Assembly: GCF_018613325.1 (NCBI RefSeq)
Contig: NZ_JAGGQJ010000001.1
Location: 100,865-164,864, forward strand
Reading direction: 5' to 3'
Source: Bacillus sp. ISL-34
GTDB lineage: Bacteria > Bacillota > Bacilli > Bacillales > DSM-1321
DNA: 64,000 bases
Translations under genes and position numbers: made by a program
Shown: piece by piece, positions 43,883-53,103 of the stretch
Layout: each line of letters opens with the position of its first letter
Numbering within the stretch: the stretch's first letter is position 1
Notes under the pieces: model-generated
Databases searched by the model: none
What the model was told of the DNA's origin: nothing
The model's input: only the letters and a program-made list of their open reading frames with translations

Positions 43883-44875
43883 GTGATTGAAGAATTGTCA
43901 AAAGAGTATGACATTCGCGTTAATAGTCAAAAGCAAGCCGACTTAGATGAATGGGTGGCACATTACAGACCCTATGCTACTGAAGGGCAAACCGCCAATT
44001 ATATACCGGCATTGAGGAATGCACACTTATCGCAATTAGGTATTTGCATACTGGAGCCTGGTGGAACAATGATCAAGTCAGGGGATTGGGAAGTCCCATT
44101 CACGCTGCAAAGTATTTCAAAAGTGCTCAGCTTTATAGCCGCATGCTTGGGTTGCGGCATTTCTTATGTGTTAGAGAGGGTCGATGTAGAACCAACTGGG
44201 GATGCTTTCAATTCAATTATCCGTTTAGAAATGCATAAGCCGGGAAAGCCGTTTAATCCTATGATAAATGCTGGGGCGATTACCATAGCTTCGCTTCTCC
44301 CAGGTGATTCTTCACAAAAGAAATTGGAATTTCTCTATGCATTATTTGAAAATTTGTTAGGGAAGCGCCCGGCCATCAATGAGGCAGTGTATCAATCTGA
44401 ATGGCAAACCTCTCATAGAAATAGAGCTTTGGCTCACTATTTAAAAGAGACGAATTATTTAGAATCGGATGTAGAGGAAGCTTTGGAGGTTTACCTCAAA
44501 CAATGTTCCATAGAAGTAACCACGGAAGACATAGCCCTGCTTGGGCTGATTCTTGCACAAGATGGATACCATCCCATCCGTAAAGAACAAGTACTCCCTA
44601 AAAAAGTGGCTAAGCTGGCCAAAGCATTAATGCTTACTTGTGGTATGTACAATGCTTCGGGTAAATTTGCGGCTTTTGTAGGGGTGCCTGCCAAAAGCGG
44701 GGTATCTGGCGGAATCATGGCGCTTGTTCCTCCAAGTGCCAGAAGCGGGCTTCCTTTTAAAGATGGATGTGGCATTGGGATATACGGACCTGCCATTGAT
44801 GAATATGGGAATAGCGTAACAGGTGGCATGTTGTTGAAACAAATGGCACAGGAATGGGATCTAAGCATCTTCTAA
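43883..44875 (+). CDS. glsA: Glutaminase
   Basis: This serine-dependent beta-lactamase-fold glutaminase converts glutamine to glutamate and ammonia in the cytosol. The 330-residue sequence has the catalytic S-x-x-K (LQSISKVLSF), NPMINAGAI, TCGMYNASGKFAAFVGVPAK and SGVSGGIMALVPP. An ATG at 43853 is in frame, but AGGTGG at 43871-43876 favours the GTG at 43883. It is followed by an APC permease and is divergent from the GlnK/GlnL-like pair, reproducing the B. subtilis glutamine-use module. Confidence 0.92.
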   Translation: MIEELSKEYDIRVNSQKQADLDEWVAHYRPYATEGQTANYIPALRNAHLSQLGICILEPGGTMIKSGDWEVPFTLQSISKVLSFIAACLGCGISYVLERVDVEPTGDAFNSIIRLEMHKPGKPFNPMINAGAITIASLLPGDSSQKKLEFLYALFENLLGKRPAINEAVYQSEWQTSHRNRALAHYLKETNYLESDVEEALEVYLKQCSIEVTTEDIALLGLILAQDGYHPIRKEQVLPKKVAKLAKALMLTCGMYNASGKFAAFVGVPAKSGVSGGIMALVPPSARSGLPFKDGCGIGIYGPAIDEYGNSVTGGMLLKQMAQEWDLSIF

Positions 44876-44969
44876 AAGCAGAGAAAATTTGTTCATATAA
44901 AAAAGCAATATAAGGGACATCCATATATACTTCTTATCAATTTCCTAAACTTTAGCAAGAGGTGATGCA

Positions 44970-44987
44970 ATGCAGCAATCACTTTAA
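44970..44987 (+). CDS. Five-codon mini-ORF MQQSL in the permease leader
   Basis: AGAGGTGATG lies directly before ATG-CAG-CAA-TCA-CTT-TAA. It is better placed relative to this tiny frame than to the permease start about 90 bp on. Two of its four internal codons are glutamine. It may be a regulatory leader or chance. Confidence 0.3.
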   Translation: MQQSL

Positions 44988-45074
44988 AATTCTATTGGAC
45001 GTATTTGAAACAATTCATAAATCGGATAAGAACGTCATTAAATAATGAATTTTGGAAAGCATGGTGATGAACAT

Positions 45075-46709
45075 ATGAATAATTTGCAGCGAAAGATGGG
45101 AACGTTTTCGTTAACGATGGTAGGACTCGGGTCAATTATTGGCTCAGGTTGGTTATTCGGAGCTTGGAGAGCGGCACAAATCGCAGGACCGGCTGCCATT
45201 ATCTCTTGGATTATCGGGATGGTTGTTATTTTATTTATCGCACTATCCTACAGTGAATTAGGGGCTATGTTTCCTGAAGCTGGGGGGATGGTAAAATACA
45301 CGCAATACTCTCATGGCTCGTTTATAGGGTTTCTTGCAGGTTGGGCAAACTGGATTGCAATTGTTTCCGTAATTCCAGTCGAAGCGATTGCTTCTGTTCA
45401 ATATATGAGCTCATGGCCATGGGAATGGGCACGGTGGACACATGGTTTAGTGGAAAATGGGAGCCTTACTGGGGGAGGCTTGGCAATTGCCTCTGCATTA
45501 CTGATCGTCTACTTTTTATTAAATTACTGGACAGTTAGTTTGTTTTCAAAAGCAAATTCATTTATTACAGTCTTTAAGGTTATTATACCTGGACTTACGA
45601 TCGGCTCACTTTTATTTGCCGGGTTTCATGGATCCAATTTTACCTCTGCAGGTAGTATCGCTCCTAATGGTTGGGCAAGTGTACTTACTGCTGTAGCAAC
45701 TTCTGGTATCATCTTTGCATTTAACGGATTTCAAAGTCCGATTAATATGGCAGGTGAGGCAAAGAATCCTGGACGTTCGATCCCAATTGCAGTAATTGGC
45801 TCTATTTTAATTGCAACGGTTATCTACGTTTTATTACAGGTTGCGTTTATTGGAGCCGTGGATCCGTCCATGATCGTGAACGGATGGCAACATTTGAATT
45901 TCAATTCACCGTTTGCTGACTTAGCAATTGTTTTAGGCATAAACTGGTTAGTTATTTTACTATATGTGGATGCTTTTATTTCTCCTTCCGGCACAGGAAT
46001 AACATACACGGCGACAACGTCACGGATGCTTTATGGAATGGAAAAGAATAAATATTTACCAAGCGTATTTGGAAAACTTCATCCACTTTATGGTATTCCG
46101 CGGCAGGCCATGTTTTTAAATCTAGGTGTTTCTTTCTTATTTTTATTCATGTTTAGAGGCTGGGGCGTATTGGCAGAGGTTATTTCGGTTGCGACTTTAG
46201 TCTCTTATATTACAGGTCCAGTTACTGTTATGACATTAAGGCGCACGGGTCAGAACTTGTATAGACCATTACGTTTAAAAGGATTAAGCATCATTGCACC
46301 ACTGGGCTTTGTTTTTGCTTCCTTGGTTCTATATTGGGCAAGATGGCCACTGACAGGACAAGTATTACTTATCATTTTGATTGGTCTTCCCGTTTATTTC
46401 TATTATCAATCAAAAATAAAATGGAAGGGCTTCCGTCAAAACTTCTCGGCAGGGCTTTGGATGGTTGTTTACTTACTTTGTATGATGACCATTTCATATT
46501 TAGGCAGTGAAAAGTTTGGTGGACTAAACATAATCCCATTTGGTTGGGATATGGCCATCATTACATGTTTATCTCTAGGGTTTTATAGTTGGGCAATAAA
46601 GAGTGGATTCCAAACAGAATATTTGGAACAAGGCCGAAAAGTAAATGACGACTTGAGATCGATGGAGAACAACATCGTAGCTCAAACTGATAAAAAGAAC
46701 GCTGTATAA
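45075..46709 (+). CDS. APC-superfamily amino acid permease
   Basis: This 544-residue protein has about 12-14 membrane helices. The APC start motif is GLGSIIGSGWLFGAWRAAQI near residue 16; further family segments are ALSYSELGAMFPEAGGMVKY, FAFNGFQSPINMAGEAKNP and GTGITYTATTSRMLYGM. An upstream ATG at 45045 is in frame, but GGTGATG before the ATG at 45075 marks the likely start. It follows glutaminase by 199 bp and probably imports glutamine or a related amino acid. B. subtilis has an unrelated AGCS-type permease (GlnT) in this position. Confidence 0.87.
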   Translation: MNNLQRKMGTFSLTMVGLGSIIGSGWLFGAWRAAQIAGPAAIISWIIGMVVILFIALSYSELGAMFPEAGGMVKYTQYSHGSFIGFLAGWANWIAIVSVIPVEAIASVQYMSSWPWEWARWTHGLVENGSLTGGGLAIASALLIVYFLLNYWTVSLFSKANSFITVFKVIIPGLTIGSLLFAGFHGSNFTSAGSIAPNGWASVLTAVATSGIIFAFNGFQSPINMAGEAKNPGRSIPIAVIGSILIATVIYVLLQVAFIGAVDPSMIVNGWQHLNFNSPFADLAIVLGINWLVILLYVDAFISPSGTGITYTATTSRMLYGMEKNKYLPSVFGKLHPLYGIPRQAMFLNLGVSFLFLFMFRGWGVLAEVISVATLVSYITGPVTVMTLRRTGQNLYRPLRLKGLSIIAPLGFVFASLVLYWARWPLTGQVLLIILIGLPVYFYYQSKIKWKGFRQNFSAGLWMVVYLLCMMTISYLGSEKFGGLNIIPFGWDMAIITCLSLGFYSWAIKSGFQTEYLEQGRKVNDDLRSMENNIVAQTDKKNAV

Positions 46710-46818
46710 ATGATGAAGCCACTTAATTGAGTGGCATGCTCCAATAAGCATGATTAAGCTATTACATTCGTTGAATGACTTCGAAAGTGCTTCTTTCTAT
46801 TTATATTGATGAGGACGC

Positions 46819-46858
46819 TAAAAAGGGGACGGCATATTTAATTTGCTGTCCCCTTTTT
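46819..46858 (+). terminator. Bidirectional terminator
   Basis: AAAAAGGGGACGGC and GCTGTCCCCTTTTT pair across a ten-base AT loop. Confidence 0.75.
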
Positions 46859-46884
46859 GGAATTTAAGAAAGGCTGTTATTTTT

Positions 46885-46974
46885 TTATTTCACACCTGGT
46901 TTATCGTCATACCCGGCAGTGAAGATAGCGGCTATAAATGTAATAGCAACTCCAACGATAATAACTGTGCCCAT
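46885..46974 (-). CDS. Small single-helix membrane protein (29 residues)
   Basis: It starts MGTVIIVGVAITFIAAIFTA and ends GYDDKPGVK: one transmembrane helix plus a short charged tail. GGGAGGT lies six bases before the ATG, which is strong support for translation. Such very small membrane proteins often assist larger complexes. I do not recognise a partner here; the nearest genes are the permease and prkA. Confidence 0.6.
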   Translation of the reverse strand: MGTVIIVGVAITFIAAIFTAGYDDKPGVK

Positions 46975-47157
46975 GCTGTGACCTCCCTTTACCCATATTG
47001 TCCCACTTAAGTATAGGCTTAGTATACCCTAATTTTTAGCAGGAGTGCACACAATTTTTTCTTGTAAGCATGATTGTCATCAATTCTTCAATGATAAAGC
47101 CTTCTCCGATACATGGAGAGTCAAGGGGGATTCGAAACAATGCCCGGCGACTTTTTA

Positions 47158-47181
47158 AAGTCTGACATGTTTGTCAGACTT
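47158..47181 (+). other. Perfect hairpin in the prkA leader
   Basis: AAGTCTGACA-TGTT-TGTCAGACTT forms a ten-base-pair stem without a T-tract. It ends about 45 bases before the prkA ribosome site. It may be an operator or an RNA stability element. Confidence 0.5.
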
Positions 47182-47230
47182 GGAGCATAGATTTAAGTAT
47201 TCTCTGAAAGTGACAGGGGGAGGTTCCTTA

Positions 47231-49126
47231 ATGGATATTTTAAAGAAAATCGAAAAATTTAGAGAAGATGAACAGAAGCTGAAGTGGGAAGGCACCTTCG
47301 CAGAGTACTTAGAAATATTGAAAGAAACGCCTTTAGTTGCTCAATCTGCTCATTCACGTGTATACAACATGATCAGAGATGCAGGGATAGAGGAAGTAAA
47401 TGGGACAAAGAAATACAATTTTTTCAGCGGTCAGTTGTTTGGCCTTGAGGATTCACTGGAAAGGCTCATCGAGGAATATTTCCATCCGGCGGCAAAGCGG
47501 CTGGATGTCCGTAAGCGGATATTGCTTCTCATGGGTCCGGTCTCAGGTGGGAAGTCCACACTCGTTTCTTTACTGAAGCGTGGACTTGAAAATTATTCGT
47601 TAAAAGACTCTGGTGCCATTTATGCAATAAAAGGATGCCCGATGCATGAAGATCCACTGCATCTCATTCCGCAGTATTTACGGGATGATTTTTATGAAGA
47701 ATATGGCATCAGGATTGAAGGAAACCTATCGCCGCTGAATGTAATGAGGTTAGAACAAGAGTATGGAAGCAGGATTGAAGATGTGATGGTCGAGCGTATT
47801 TTCCTTTCGGAGGATAAGCGTGTTGGAATTGGAACATTCAGTCCTTCTGACCCTAAATCACAGGATATTGCTGATTTGACGGGCAGCATCGATTTTTCGA
47901 CCATTGCCGAATACGGATCTGAATCAGATCCGCGTGCCTACCGTTTTGATGGCGAGCTGAACAAGGCGAACCGCGGGATGATGGAGTTCCAGGAGATGCT
48001 GAAATGTGATGAGAAGTTCTTATGGCATTTGCTATCATTGACACAAGAAGGGAATTTTAAAGCAGGCCGTTTTGCATTGATCAGTGCAGATGAACTCATT
48101 GTGGCTCATACGAATGAAACGGAGTATAAAGCGTTCATTTCCAACAAGAAAAATGAAGCATTGCATTCCCGTATCATTGTCATGCCGATACCATATAATC
48201 TGAAGGTTACCGAGGAAGAAAAGATTTATGAAAAAATGATCCGTGAAAGTGATGTCTCGGATGTTCATATAGCCCCGCATACATTAAGGGTGGCGGCAAT
48301 CTTCAGCATCATGACCCGCCTGAAGGATCCCAAAAAGGGCGATATCGATTTATTGAAAAAGATGAGGCTTTATGATGGGGAAAATGTCGAAGGATTCAAT
48401 TCCGCAGACATCAATGAATTGAAAAAAGAATATCAGGACGAAGGCATGAGCGGAATCGATCCGCGTTATGTGATTAACCGAATTTCCTCTACGATCATTC
48501 GTAAGGAAAATCCGTCCATTAATGCATTGGATGTACTTATGTCATTAAAAGCTGGTCTTGACCAGCATCCGTCCATTACGAACGAACTTCGGGAGAGGTA
48601 TTTGAATTTCATTTCACTGGCACGTAAAGAATACGATGCCATTGCAAAAAATGAAGTGCAAAAGGCATTTGTTTATTCATATGAAGAGTCGGCGAAGATC
48701 CTCATGGATAACTATCTGGATAATGTCGAAGCATACTGCAATAAATCGAGGCTGCGCGATCCATTGACTGGGGAAGAAATCAACCCTGATGAAAAATTGA
48801 TGCGCTCGATTGAAGAGCAAATTGGAATTTCCGAGAATGCAAAAAAAGCATTCCGTGAAGAAATATTGATTCGCATTTCTGCATATGCGCGTAAAGGTAA
48901 GCGATTCGATTATAATTCCCATGATCGTTTACGGGAAGCGATCCAGAAAAAACTATTCGCGGATTTGAAGGATGTCGTTAAGATCACTACTTCAACGAAG
49001 ACACCAGACGAAAGGCAACTGAAGAAAGTGAACGAGGTCATCACGAGACTTATCGATGAGCACGGTTATAATTCCACTTCAGCCAATGATTTGCTGCGCT
49101 ATGTGGGCAGCTTGTTAAATCGGTAA
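47231..49126 (+). CDS. prkA: PrkA AAA+/serine kinase-like protein
   Basis: This 631-residue protein is the exact length of B. subtilis PrkA. It has an N-terminal AAA+ domain with Walker A GPVSGGKSTLVSL near residue 107 and a C-terminal kinase-like PrkA domain. Typical segments are FREDEQKLKWEGTFAEYLE, RGMMEFQEMLKCDEKFLWHL and EGNFKAGRFALISADELIVA. In Bacillus it is associated with sporulation, and partner genes yhbH and spoVR-like genes are usual. The frame is open from 47171, but GGGGGAGGT sets the start at ATG 47231. yhbH lies 1.2 kb downstream, not adjacent. Confidence 0.95.
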   Translation: MDILKKIEKFREDEQKLKWEGTFAEYLEILKETPLVAQSAHSRVYNMIRDAGIEEVNGTKKYNFFSGQLFGLEDSLERLIEEYFHPAAKRLDVRKRILLLMGPVSGGKSTLVSLLKRGLENYSLKDSGAIYAIKGCPMHEDPLHLIPQYLRDDFYEEYGIRIEGNLSPLNVMRLEQEYGSRIEDVMVERIFLSEDKRVGIGTFSPSDPKSQDIADLTGSIDFSTIAEYGSESDPRAYRFDGELNKANRGMMEFQEMLKCDEKFLWHLLSLTQEGNFKAGRFALISADELIVAHTNETEYKAFISNKKNEALHSRIIVMPIPYNLKVTEEEKIYEKMIRESDVSDVHIAPHTLRVAAIFSIMTRLKDPKKGDIDLLKKMRLYDGENVEGFNSADINELKKEYQDEGMSGIDPRYVINRISSTIIRKENPSINALDVLMSLKAGLDQHPSITNELRERYLNFISLARKEYDAIAKNEVQKAFVYSYEESAKILMDNYLDNVEAYCNKSRLRDPLTGEEINPDEKLMRSIEEQIGISENAKKAFREEILIRISAYARKGKRFDYNSHDRLREAIQKKLFADLKDVVKITTSTKTPDERQLKKVNEVITRLIDEHGYNSTSANDLLRYVGSLLNR

Positions 49127-49140
49127 TCCATACTTTTTTG

Positions 49141-49164
49141 CCCCTGCCCCCGATCGGGCAGGGG
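49141..49164 (+). terminator. Terminator after prkA
   Basis: CCCCTGCCC and GGGCAGGGG pair around a short loop, followed by TTTAT. Confidence 0.75.
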
Positions 49165-49317
49165 TTTATCTCCTTTTGCCTAAGGTAAAATGCTTGATAA
49201 GTGGATTAGAGGGAATTCAATCAATTCCTTTTCAACTTCTGTATTTCCATTGAAATCATGCATCTTTTGAAGGTGTTAAAGGGTGATTACAGAAAGCATG
49301 AGATATTATAAATCAAT

Positions 49318-49360
49318 AAAGCACCGGTCCCCTCTGAATGGAGGGGAGCCCGGTGCTTTT
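49318..49360 (-). terminator. Bidirectional terminator of the HMA-like gene
   Basis: AAAGCACCGG ... CCCCTC-TGAATG-GAGGGG ... CCGGTGCTTTT forms a long stem with an internal bulge. Confidence 0.75.
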
Positions 49361-49365
49361 GATTT

Positions 49366-49575
49366 CTATTTAGTTACATTCAAGCCATACTGTTCAATAA
49401 GTGTAATAAGTTGATTCGGTGATAGTTTGTCTTCGCTATGATCGATTTTAATTTCCCCATCATCAACATCGATGATCGCACGTTCCACACCTTCCGTTTT
49501 CAAAAGTATGGACTCCAGATTTAAAATCGGGCCTTCTGACGTTGCTTCCTTAACATAAAGGGTAGTTGTTTGCAT
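49366..49575 (-). CDS. Small HMA-fold-like protein without a metal-binding CxxC
   Basis: This 69-residue protein reads MQTTTLYVKEATSEGPILNL, then LLKTEGVERAIIDVDDGEIKI and LSPNQLITLIEQYGL. The beta-alpha-beta pattern resembles heavy-metal-associated domains such as CopZ, but there is no cysteine, so it is unlikely to bind Cu+ in the usual way. AAGGAGGTG precedes the ATG. It is monocistronic between prkA and yhbH. Function unknown. Confidence 0.75.
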   Translation of the reverse strand: MQTTTLYVKEATSEGPILNLESILLKTEGVERAIIDVDDGEIKIDHSEDKLSPNQLITLIEQYGLNVTK

Positions 49576-49693
49576 ACTTCTTGCACCTCCTTACATTTGC
49601 TCATAATGTCTTATCTATACCCTATATTTCCATTAGATATGTTACGTTTTGGATTTGGAAATATTGGGTATCAATAAGTAGAGGTGATGGCAA

Positions 49694-49873
49694 ATGAGTA
49701 AAGAAGAATTGAAAAAAGAACATGTTCCGGAAAATAGCTCCATGGCTAAGGACTATGAAGAGATGAAAGAACTTGGAAAGCAGATGGAAAATCAAAGGAC
49801 GAATGAAGAATTGAAAGAGTGGGATAAACGCCCAGGTACAGTTCAACATGAAATTGAGGAAGATAAAGATTGA
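49694..49873 (+). CDS. Small charged hypothetical protein (59 residues)
   Basis: It starts MSKEELKKEHVPENSSMAKD and ends TVQHEIEEDKD. It is rich in Glu and Lys, probably helical and soluble. GAGGTGAT five bases before the ATG strongly supports translation. Minus-strand frames here are shadows. I do not recognise the family; a sporulation-linked role is possible only from context (prkA, yhbH). Confidence 0.65.
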   Translation: MSKEELKKEHVPENSSMAKDYEEMKELGKQMENQRTNEELKEWDKRPGTVQHEIEEDKD

Positions 49874-49906
49874 CTAATATCACAACAAGAATCATTCTAT
49901 CTGTGT

Positions 49907-49944
49907 AAAAGGGGTGTCCAGAAAAACTACTGGGGCACCTTTTT
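49907..49944 (+). terminator. Terminator of the small charged protein gene
   Basis: AAAAGGGGTGTCCAG and CTGGGGCACCTTTTT pair with one small mismatch around an eight-base loop. Confidence 0.7.
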
Positions 49945-50370
49945 GTTGTGTTTCATTATATTTTGATATGTCCTTGAATGTCTCTGTTTTGCAGATCAAT
50001 TACGCCGGCATTTGAGTTAACCTATAATCCGACAAAATAAACCTGCTAAAAAACGAACAGACCTGATAACCATCTGGTCTGTTCGTTTTCCTGAAATACT
50101 TATTTTATAGTAACGTATTGAAAAAAAACTTTATAGGGCCTCTAATGCCCGTGTCAGGACTTGTCTAGTTCGTAGGCAAACGTCCATTATTGAATTTTGT
50201 TGTAAATTATCCAGCATCGCTGCATAAGATAGAGTAATACTTTTCTTTTAATCCGTTTTTTCGCACTGTATTTTTCATTGGAAAACCGGAATGATGTGGG
50301 CTTTCCCACACTAATTTATTATATGAAGGAATGATGAAAAGCGTGCAAACATTTTTAAGGGGGGAAGAGA
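49945..50370 (+). other. Intergenic region upstream of yhbH
   Basis: No gene is seen. A perfect hairpin with T-tract (CGAACAGACC/GGTCTGTTCG, 50053-50091) is a further terminator. A small hairpin GTGGG-CTTT-CCCAC lies at 50295-50308, about 60 bp before yhbH. Confidence 0.55.
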
Positions 50371-51540
50371 ATGTCGGAAGAGAGTAATCAACAGTATGTT
50401 ATCTCACAGGAAAATTGGTCCCTCCATCGGAAAGGCTATGATGATCAACAACGTCATCAGGAAAAGGTGCAGGAAGCGATTAAGAATAATTTGCCTGATC
50501 TAATTTCAGAAGAAAGCATCGTGATGTCCAATGGCCGGGATGTTATCAAGATTCCCATTCGCTCCTTGGATGAATACAAAATTCGTTATAACTATGATAA
50601 AAACAAACATGTAGGGCAAGGCGATGGAGACAGTAAAGTGGGTGATGTGGTCGCGAGGGATGGCTCACCGTCCGATGCCGGGGCCGGTAAGGGCCAAGGT
50701 GCAGGTGACAAGGCCGGCGAGGATTATTATGAAGCCGAAGTGTCGATGATGGAATTGGAGGAAGCCCTGTTCAGCCAATTGGAACTCCCTAATCTGCAGA
50801 AGAAAGAACACGCGGAGCACACGCTTGAACACATCGAATTCAACGATATTCGCAAGACAGGCCTAATGGGAAATATCGACAAAAAGAAAACGATGATATC
50901 GGCTTTCAAACGGAACGCATTAAGGGGGGACCCAGGTTTTCATCCCATTTATAAGGAAGATTTTAAATTCAAAACCTGGAATGAGATTCAGAAACCTGAT
51001 TCCAAAGCAGTTGTACTGGCAATGATGGATACTTCCGGAAGCATGGGGTTATGGGAAAAATATATGGCCCGAAGCTTTTTCTTTTGGATGAACCGCTTCT
51101 TGCGGACAAAATATGAAACGGTGGAAATCGAGTTTATTGCCCATCATACAGAAGCGAAAGTTGTTCCGGAAGAGGATTTCTTTTCAAAAGGGGAAAGCGG
51201 CGGTACGATTTGTTCGTCCGTATACCGAAAAGCATTAGAACTTATTGATCATAAATATGACCCCGCGAAGTTTAATATCTATCCGTTTCACTTTTCCGAT
51301 GGTGATAACCTAACATCCGATAACGTCCGCTGCGTTAAGCTTGTTGAAGAACTCATGAAGGTTTCCAATATGTTCGGATATGGCGAAGTCAATCAATACA
51401 ATCGTCATTCAACATTGATGACAGCTTATAAGAACATCGATAATGAAAAATTCAGGTACTATATTCTTAAGCAAAAGGCAGACGTTTTCCATGCAATGAA
51501 GAGCTTTTTTAAAGACGAGGAAAGTAAGAAGTATGCATAA
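50371..51540 (+). CDS. yhbH: Sporulation protein YhbH (DUF444, VWA-like)
   Basis: This 389-residue protein has a charged N-terminus, a Gly/Asp-rich linker near residues 92-115 ([22 protein letters not shown]) and a C-terminal VWA-like domain with the metal-site motif MMDTSGSMG near 230 and [17 protein letters not shown]. YhbH works with PrkA in sporulation in Bacillus (YeaH with YeaG in E. coli). GGGGGGAAG precedes the ATG. It is separated from prkA by two small genes and several terminators, so it must have its own promoter. Confidence 0.94.
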   Translation: MSEESNQQYVISQENWSLHRKGYDDQQRHQEKVQEAIKNNLPDLISEESIVMSNGRDVIKIPIRSLDEYKIRYNYDKNKHVGQGDGDSKVGDVVARDGSPSDAGAGKGQGAGDKAGEDYYEAEVSMMELEEALFSQLELPNLQKKEHAEHTLEHIEFNDIRKTGLMGNIDKKKTMISAFKRNALRGDPGFHPIYKEDFKFKTWNEIQKPDSKAVVLAMMDTSGSMGLWEKYMARSFFFWMNRFLRTKYETVEIEFIAHHTEAKVVPEEDFFSKGESGGTICSSVYRKALELIDHKYDPAKFNIYPFHFSDGDNLTSDNVRCVKLVEELMKVSNMFGYGEVNQYNRHSTLMTAYKNIDNEKFRYYILKQKADVFHAMKSFFKDEESKKYA

Positions 51541-51678
51541 AAAGTGAAAAGTGGAAAGTTAAATTTACAAATCAAAATAATTGTAAGTTAAAGGGCGTGC
51601 GATTAACATTGTACGTCTTTTTTCAAATCTTCTTTTTTGCAGAGTCAGGGTAAGGGATAAGATATCAAATTACAATTG

Positions 51679-51713
51679 AAAAGACCGTTGCTCAACAGAA
51701 GCAACGGTCTTTT
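51679..51713 (+). terminator. Bidirectional terminator after yhbH
   Basis: AAAAGACCGTTGCT and AGCAACGGTCTTTT pair perfectly around a seven-base loop. Confidence 0.8.
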
Positions 51714-51807
51714 CATATCCACACTATATTTATATCATTCGTTTGAAATTATATAATATATAAATTTACAATATTTATAAAGTTGAACAGACTCCAAAGA
51801 AAACAAA

Positions 51808-51842
51808 AAACAACCATACCCTTATATAAGTATGGTTGTTTT
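51808..51842 (-). terminator. Terminator of the CynX-like MFS gene
   Basis: AAACAACCATAC and GTATGGTTGTTT pair perfectly across an AT-rich loop, with A/T runs on both sides. Confidence 0.75.
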
Positions 51843-51862
51843 ACAAAATTTCATGACAGGCT

Positions 51863-53089
51863 TTATTGAGTAGTTACATATTCATTATTTCCTGCACGCA
51901 TTCCAACAAAGAAAATAAGTGCCGATATTACGGCCAACATCAATAAGGGAACTGTCCAGCTGTGTGTAATGTCATGAAGCAACCCGAATAATACTGGGCC
52001 AATGGCAGCTAAGAGGTACCCGAATGATTGAGCCATTCCTGATAATTCCGTCGCCTCATGGGTGCTTTGTGTTCGAAGGCTAAAGAACATCATGGATAAA
52101 CTGAATATGGTTCCGACTCCAATCCCGATCAATATCATGCATACGGGAATGAAGAGAGTGCTTCCATATAATATGCCGAATATCCCTGAAATAAGGAAGA
52201 CGACAGGCGGGACCACTAACAGACGCTGACTTTGTAGGCGTCCAGCTAAAATTGGCACAAGGAATGTTATGGGAATGACGGAAAGCTGCATGATGGATAG
52301 CATCCAGCCAGCCTCATCAGCGTTCAGGCCTTTTTGCTCCAGGATTTCCGGCATCCAGGTAATTACTGTATAGAAAATAAAAGATTGCAATCCCATGAAG
52401 AATGTTATCTGCCAGGCTAAACCAGAACCCCATAAGTTAATCTTTTTATCACTTTGTGCCTTTTGTACATCCTTAGCTGACTTGAATGGCCGTCTTAATT
52501 GCGGCATCCATAAGAAAACTGTAATGAGTGATAAAATTCCCCAACATCCAAGGGCACCAGCCCATCCCAATCCCGATGAAGAAGCAAGGGGAATGCTGAT
52601 CCCGGAACCTATTGCGCCGCATAAATTCATGGAAACAGCATAGGTTCCTGTCATCAAACCGATATTCCTGGCAAAGTTATGCTTAATCAGACTGGGTAAC
52701 AATACATTGCCGATTGCAATGGCTAACCCGATTAAAATGGTCCCTATGAACAATGTCGGCACTCCGCCAACTGAGCGTACCCCAATCCCGATTGTTAATA
52801 ATATCAAGGAAAGGAAAAGTGTAAGCTCCATTCCAAAACGCCGTGCTATCCTAGGGGCAAATGGTGATAATAAAGCGAAGGAAAGCAAAGGCAATGTCGT
52901 TAATGAACCTGATAATGTATTGGATATCCCCAAGGTATCACGGATCGAAGTGACAAGCGGGCCAACCGATGTTAAGGGAGCCCTCAGATTTGCCCCAAGA
53001 AGAATGATCCCGATGATGAGTAGTCCAACTCTAGGTTTAATATCCATTTTTGTTTGTTCTAGTTGATTTGCCGCTTGATGAATGCCCAT
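51863..53089 (-). CDS. MFS transporter of the CynX/NimT group
   Basis: This 408-residue protein has about 12 membrane helices. Typical segments are GIILLGANLRAPLTSVGPLV at the N-terminus, FAPRIARRFGMELTLFLSLI (motif A-like) and NVLLPSLIKHNF. The group includes cyanate- and nitroimidazole-related transporters and many uncharacterised exporters. AAGGAGGAG precedes the ATG. It follows a GntR/FadR regulator by 14 bp in one operon, suggesting control by its substrate. Confidence 0.87.
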   Translation of the reverse strand: MGIHQAANQLEQTKMDIKPRVGLLIIGIILLGANLRAPLTSVGPLVTSIRDTLGISNTLSGSLTTLPLLSFALLSPFAPRIARRFGMELTLFLSLILLTIGIGVRSVGGVPTLFIGTILIGLAIAIGNVLLPSLIKHNFARNIGLMTGTYAVSMNLCGAIGSGISIPLASSSGLGWAGALGCWGILSLITVFLWMPQLRRPFKSAKDVQKAQSDKKINLWGSGLAWQITFFMGLQSFIFYTVITWMPEILEQKGLNADEAGWMLSIMQLSVIPITFLVPILAGRLQSQRLLVVPPVVFLISGIFGILYGSTLFIPVCMILIGIGVGTIFSLSMMFFSLRTQSTHEATELSGMAQSFGYLLAAIGPVLFGLLHDITHSWTVPLLMLAVISALIFFVGMRAGNNEYVTTQ

Positions 53090-53103
53090 AATCTCCTCCT
53101 TAC

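Noticed and set aside
41232..46709. Functional link between the glutamine module and the glutamine-like NRPS
   Set aside because: They are about 16 kb apart with unrelated genes between, and the module matches the standard B. subtilis housekeeping arrangement.
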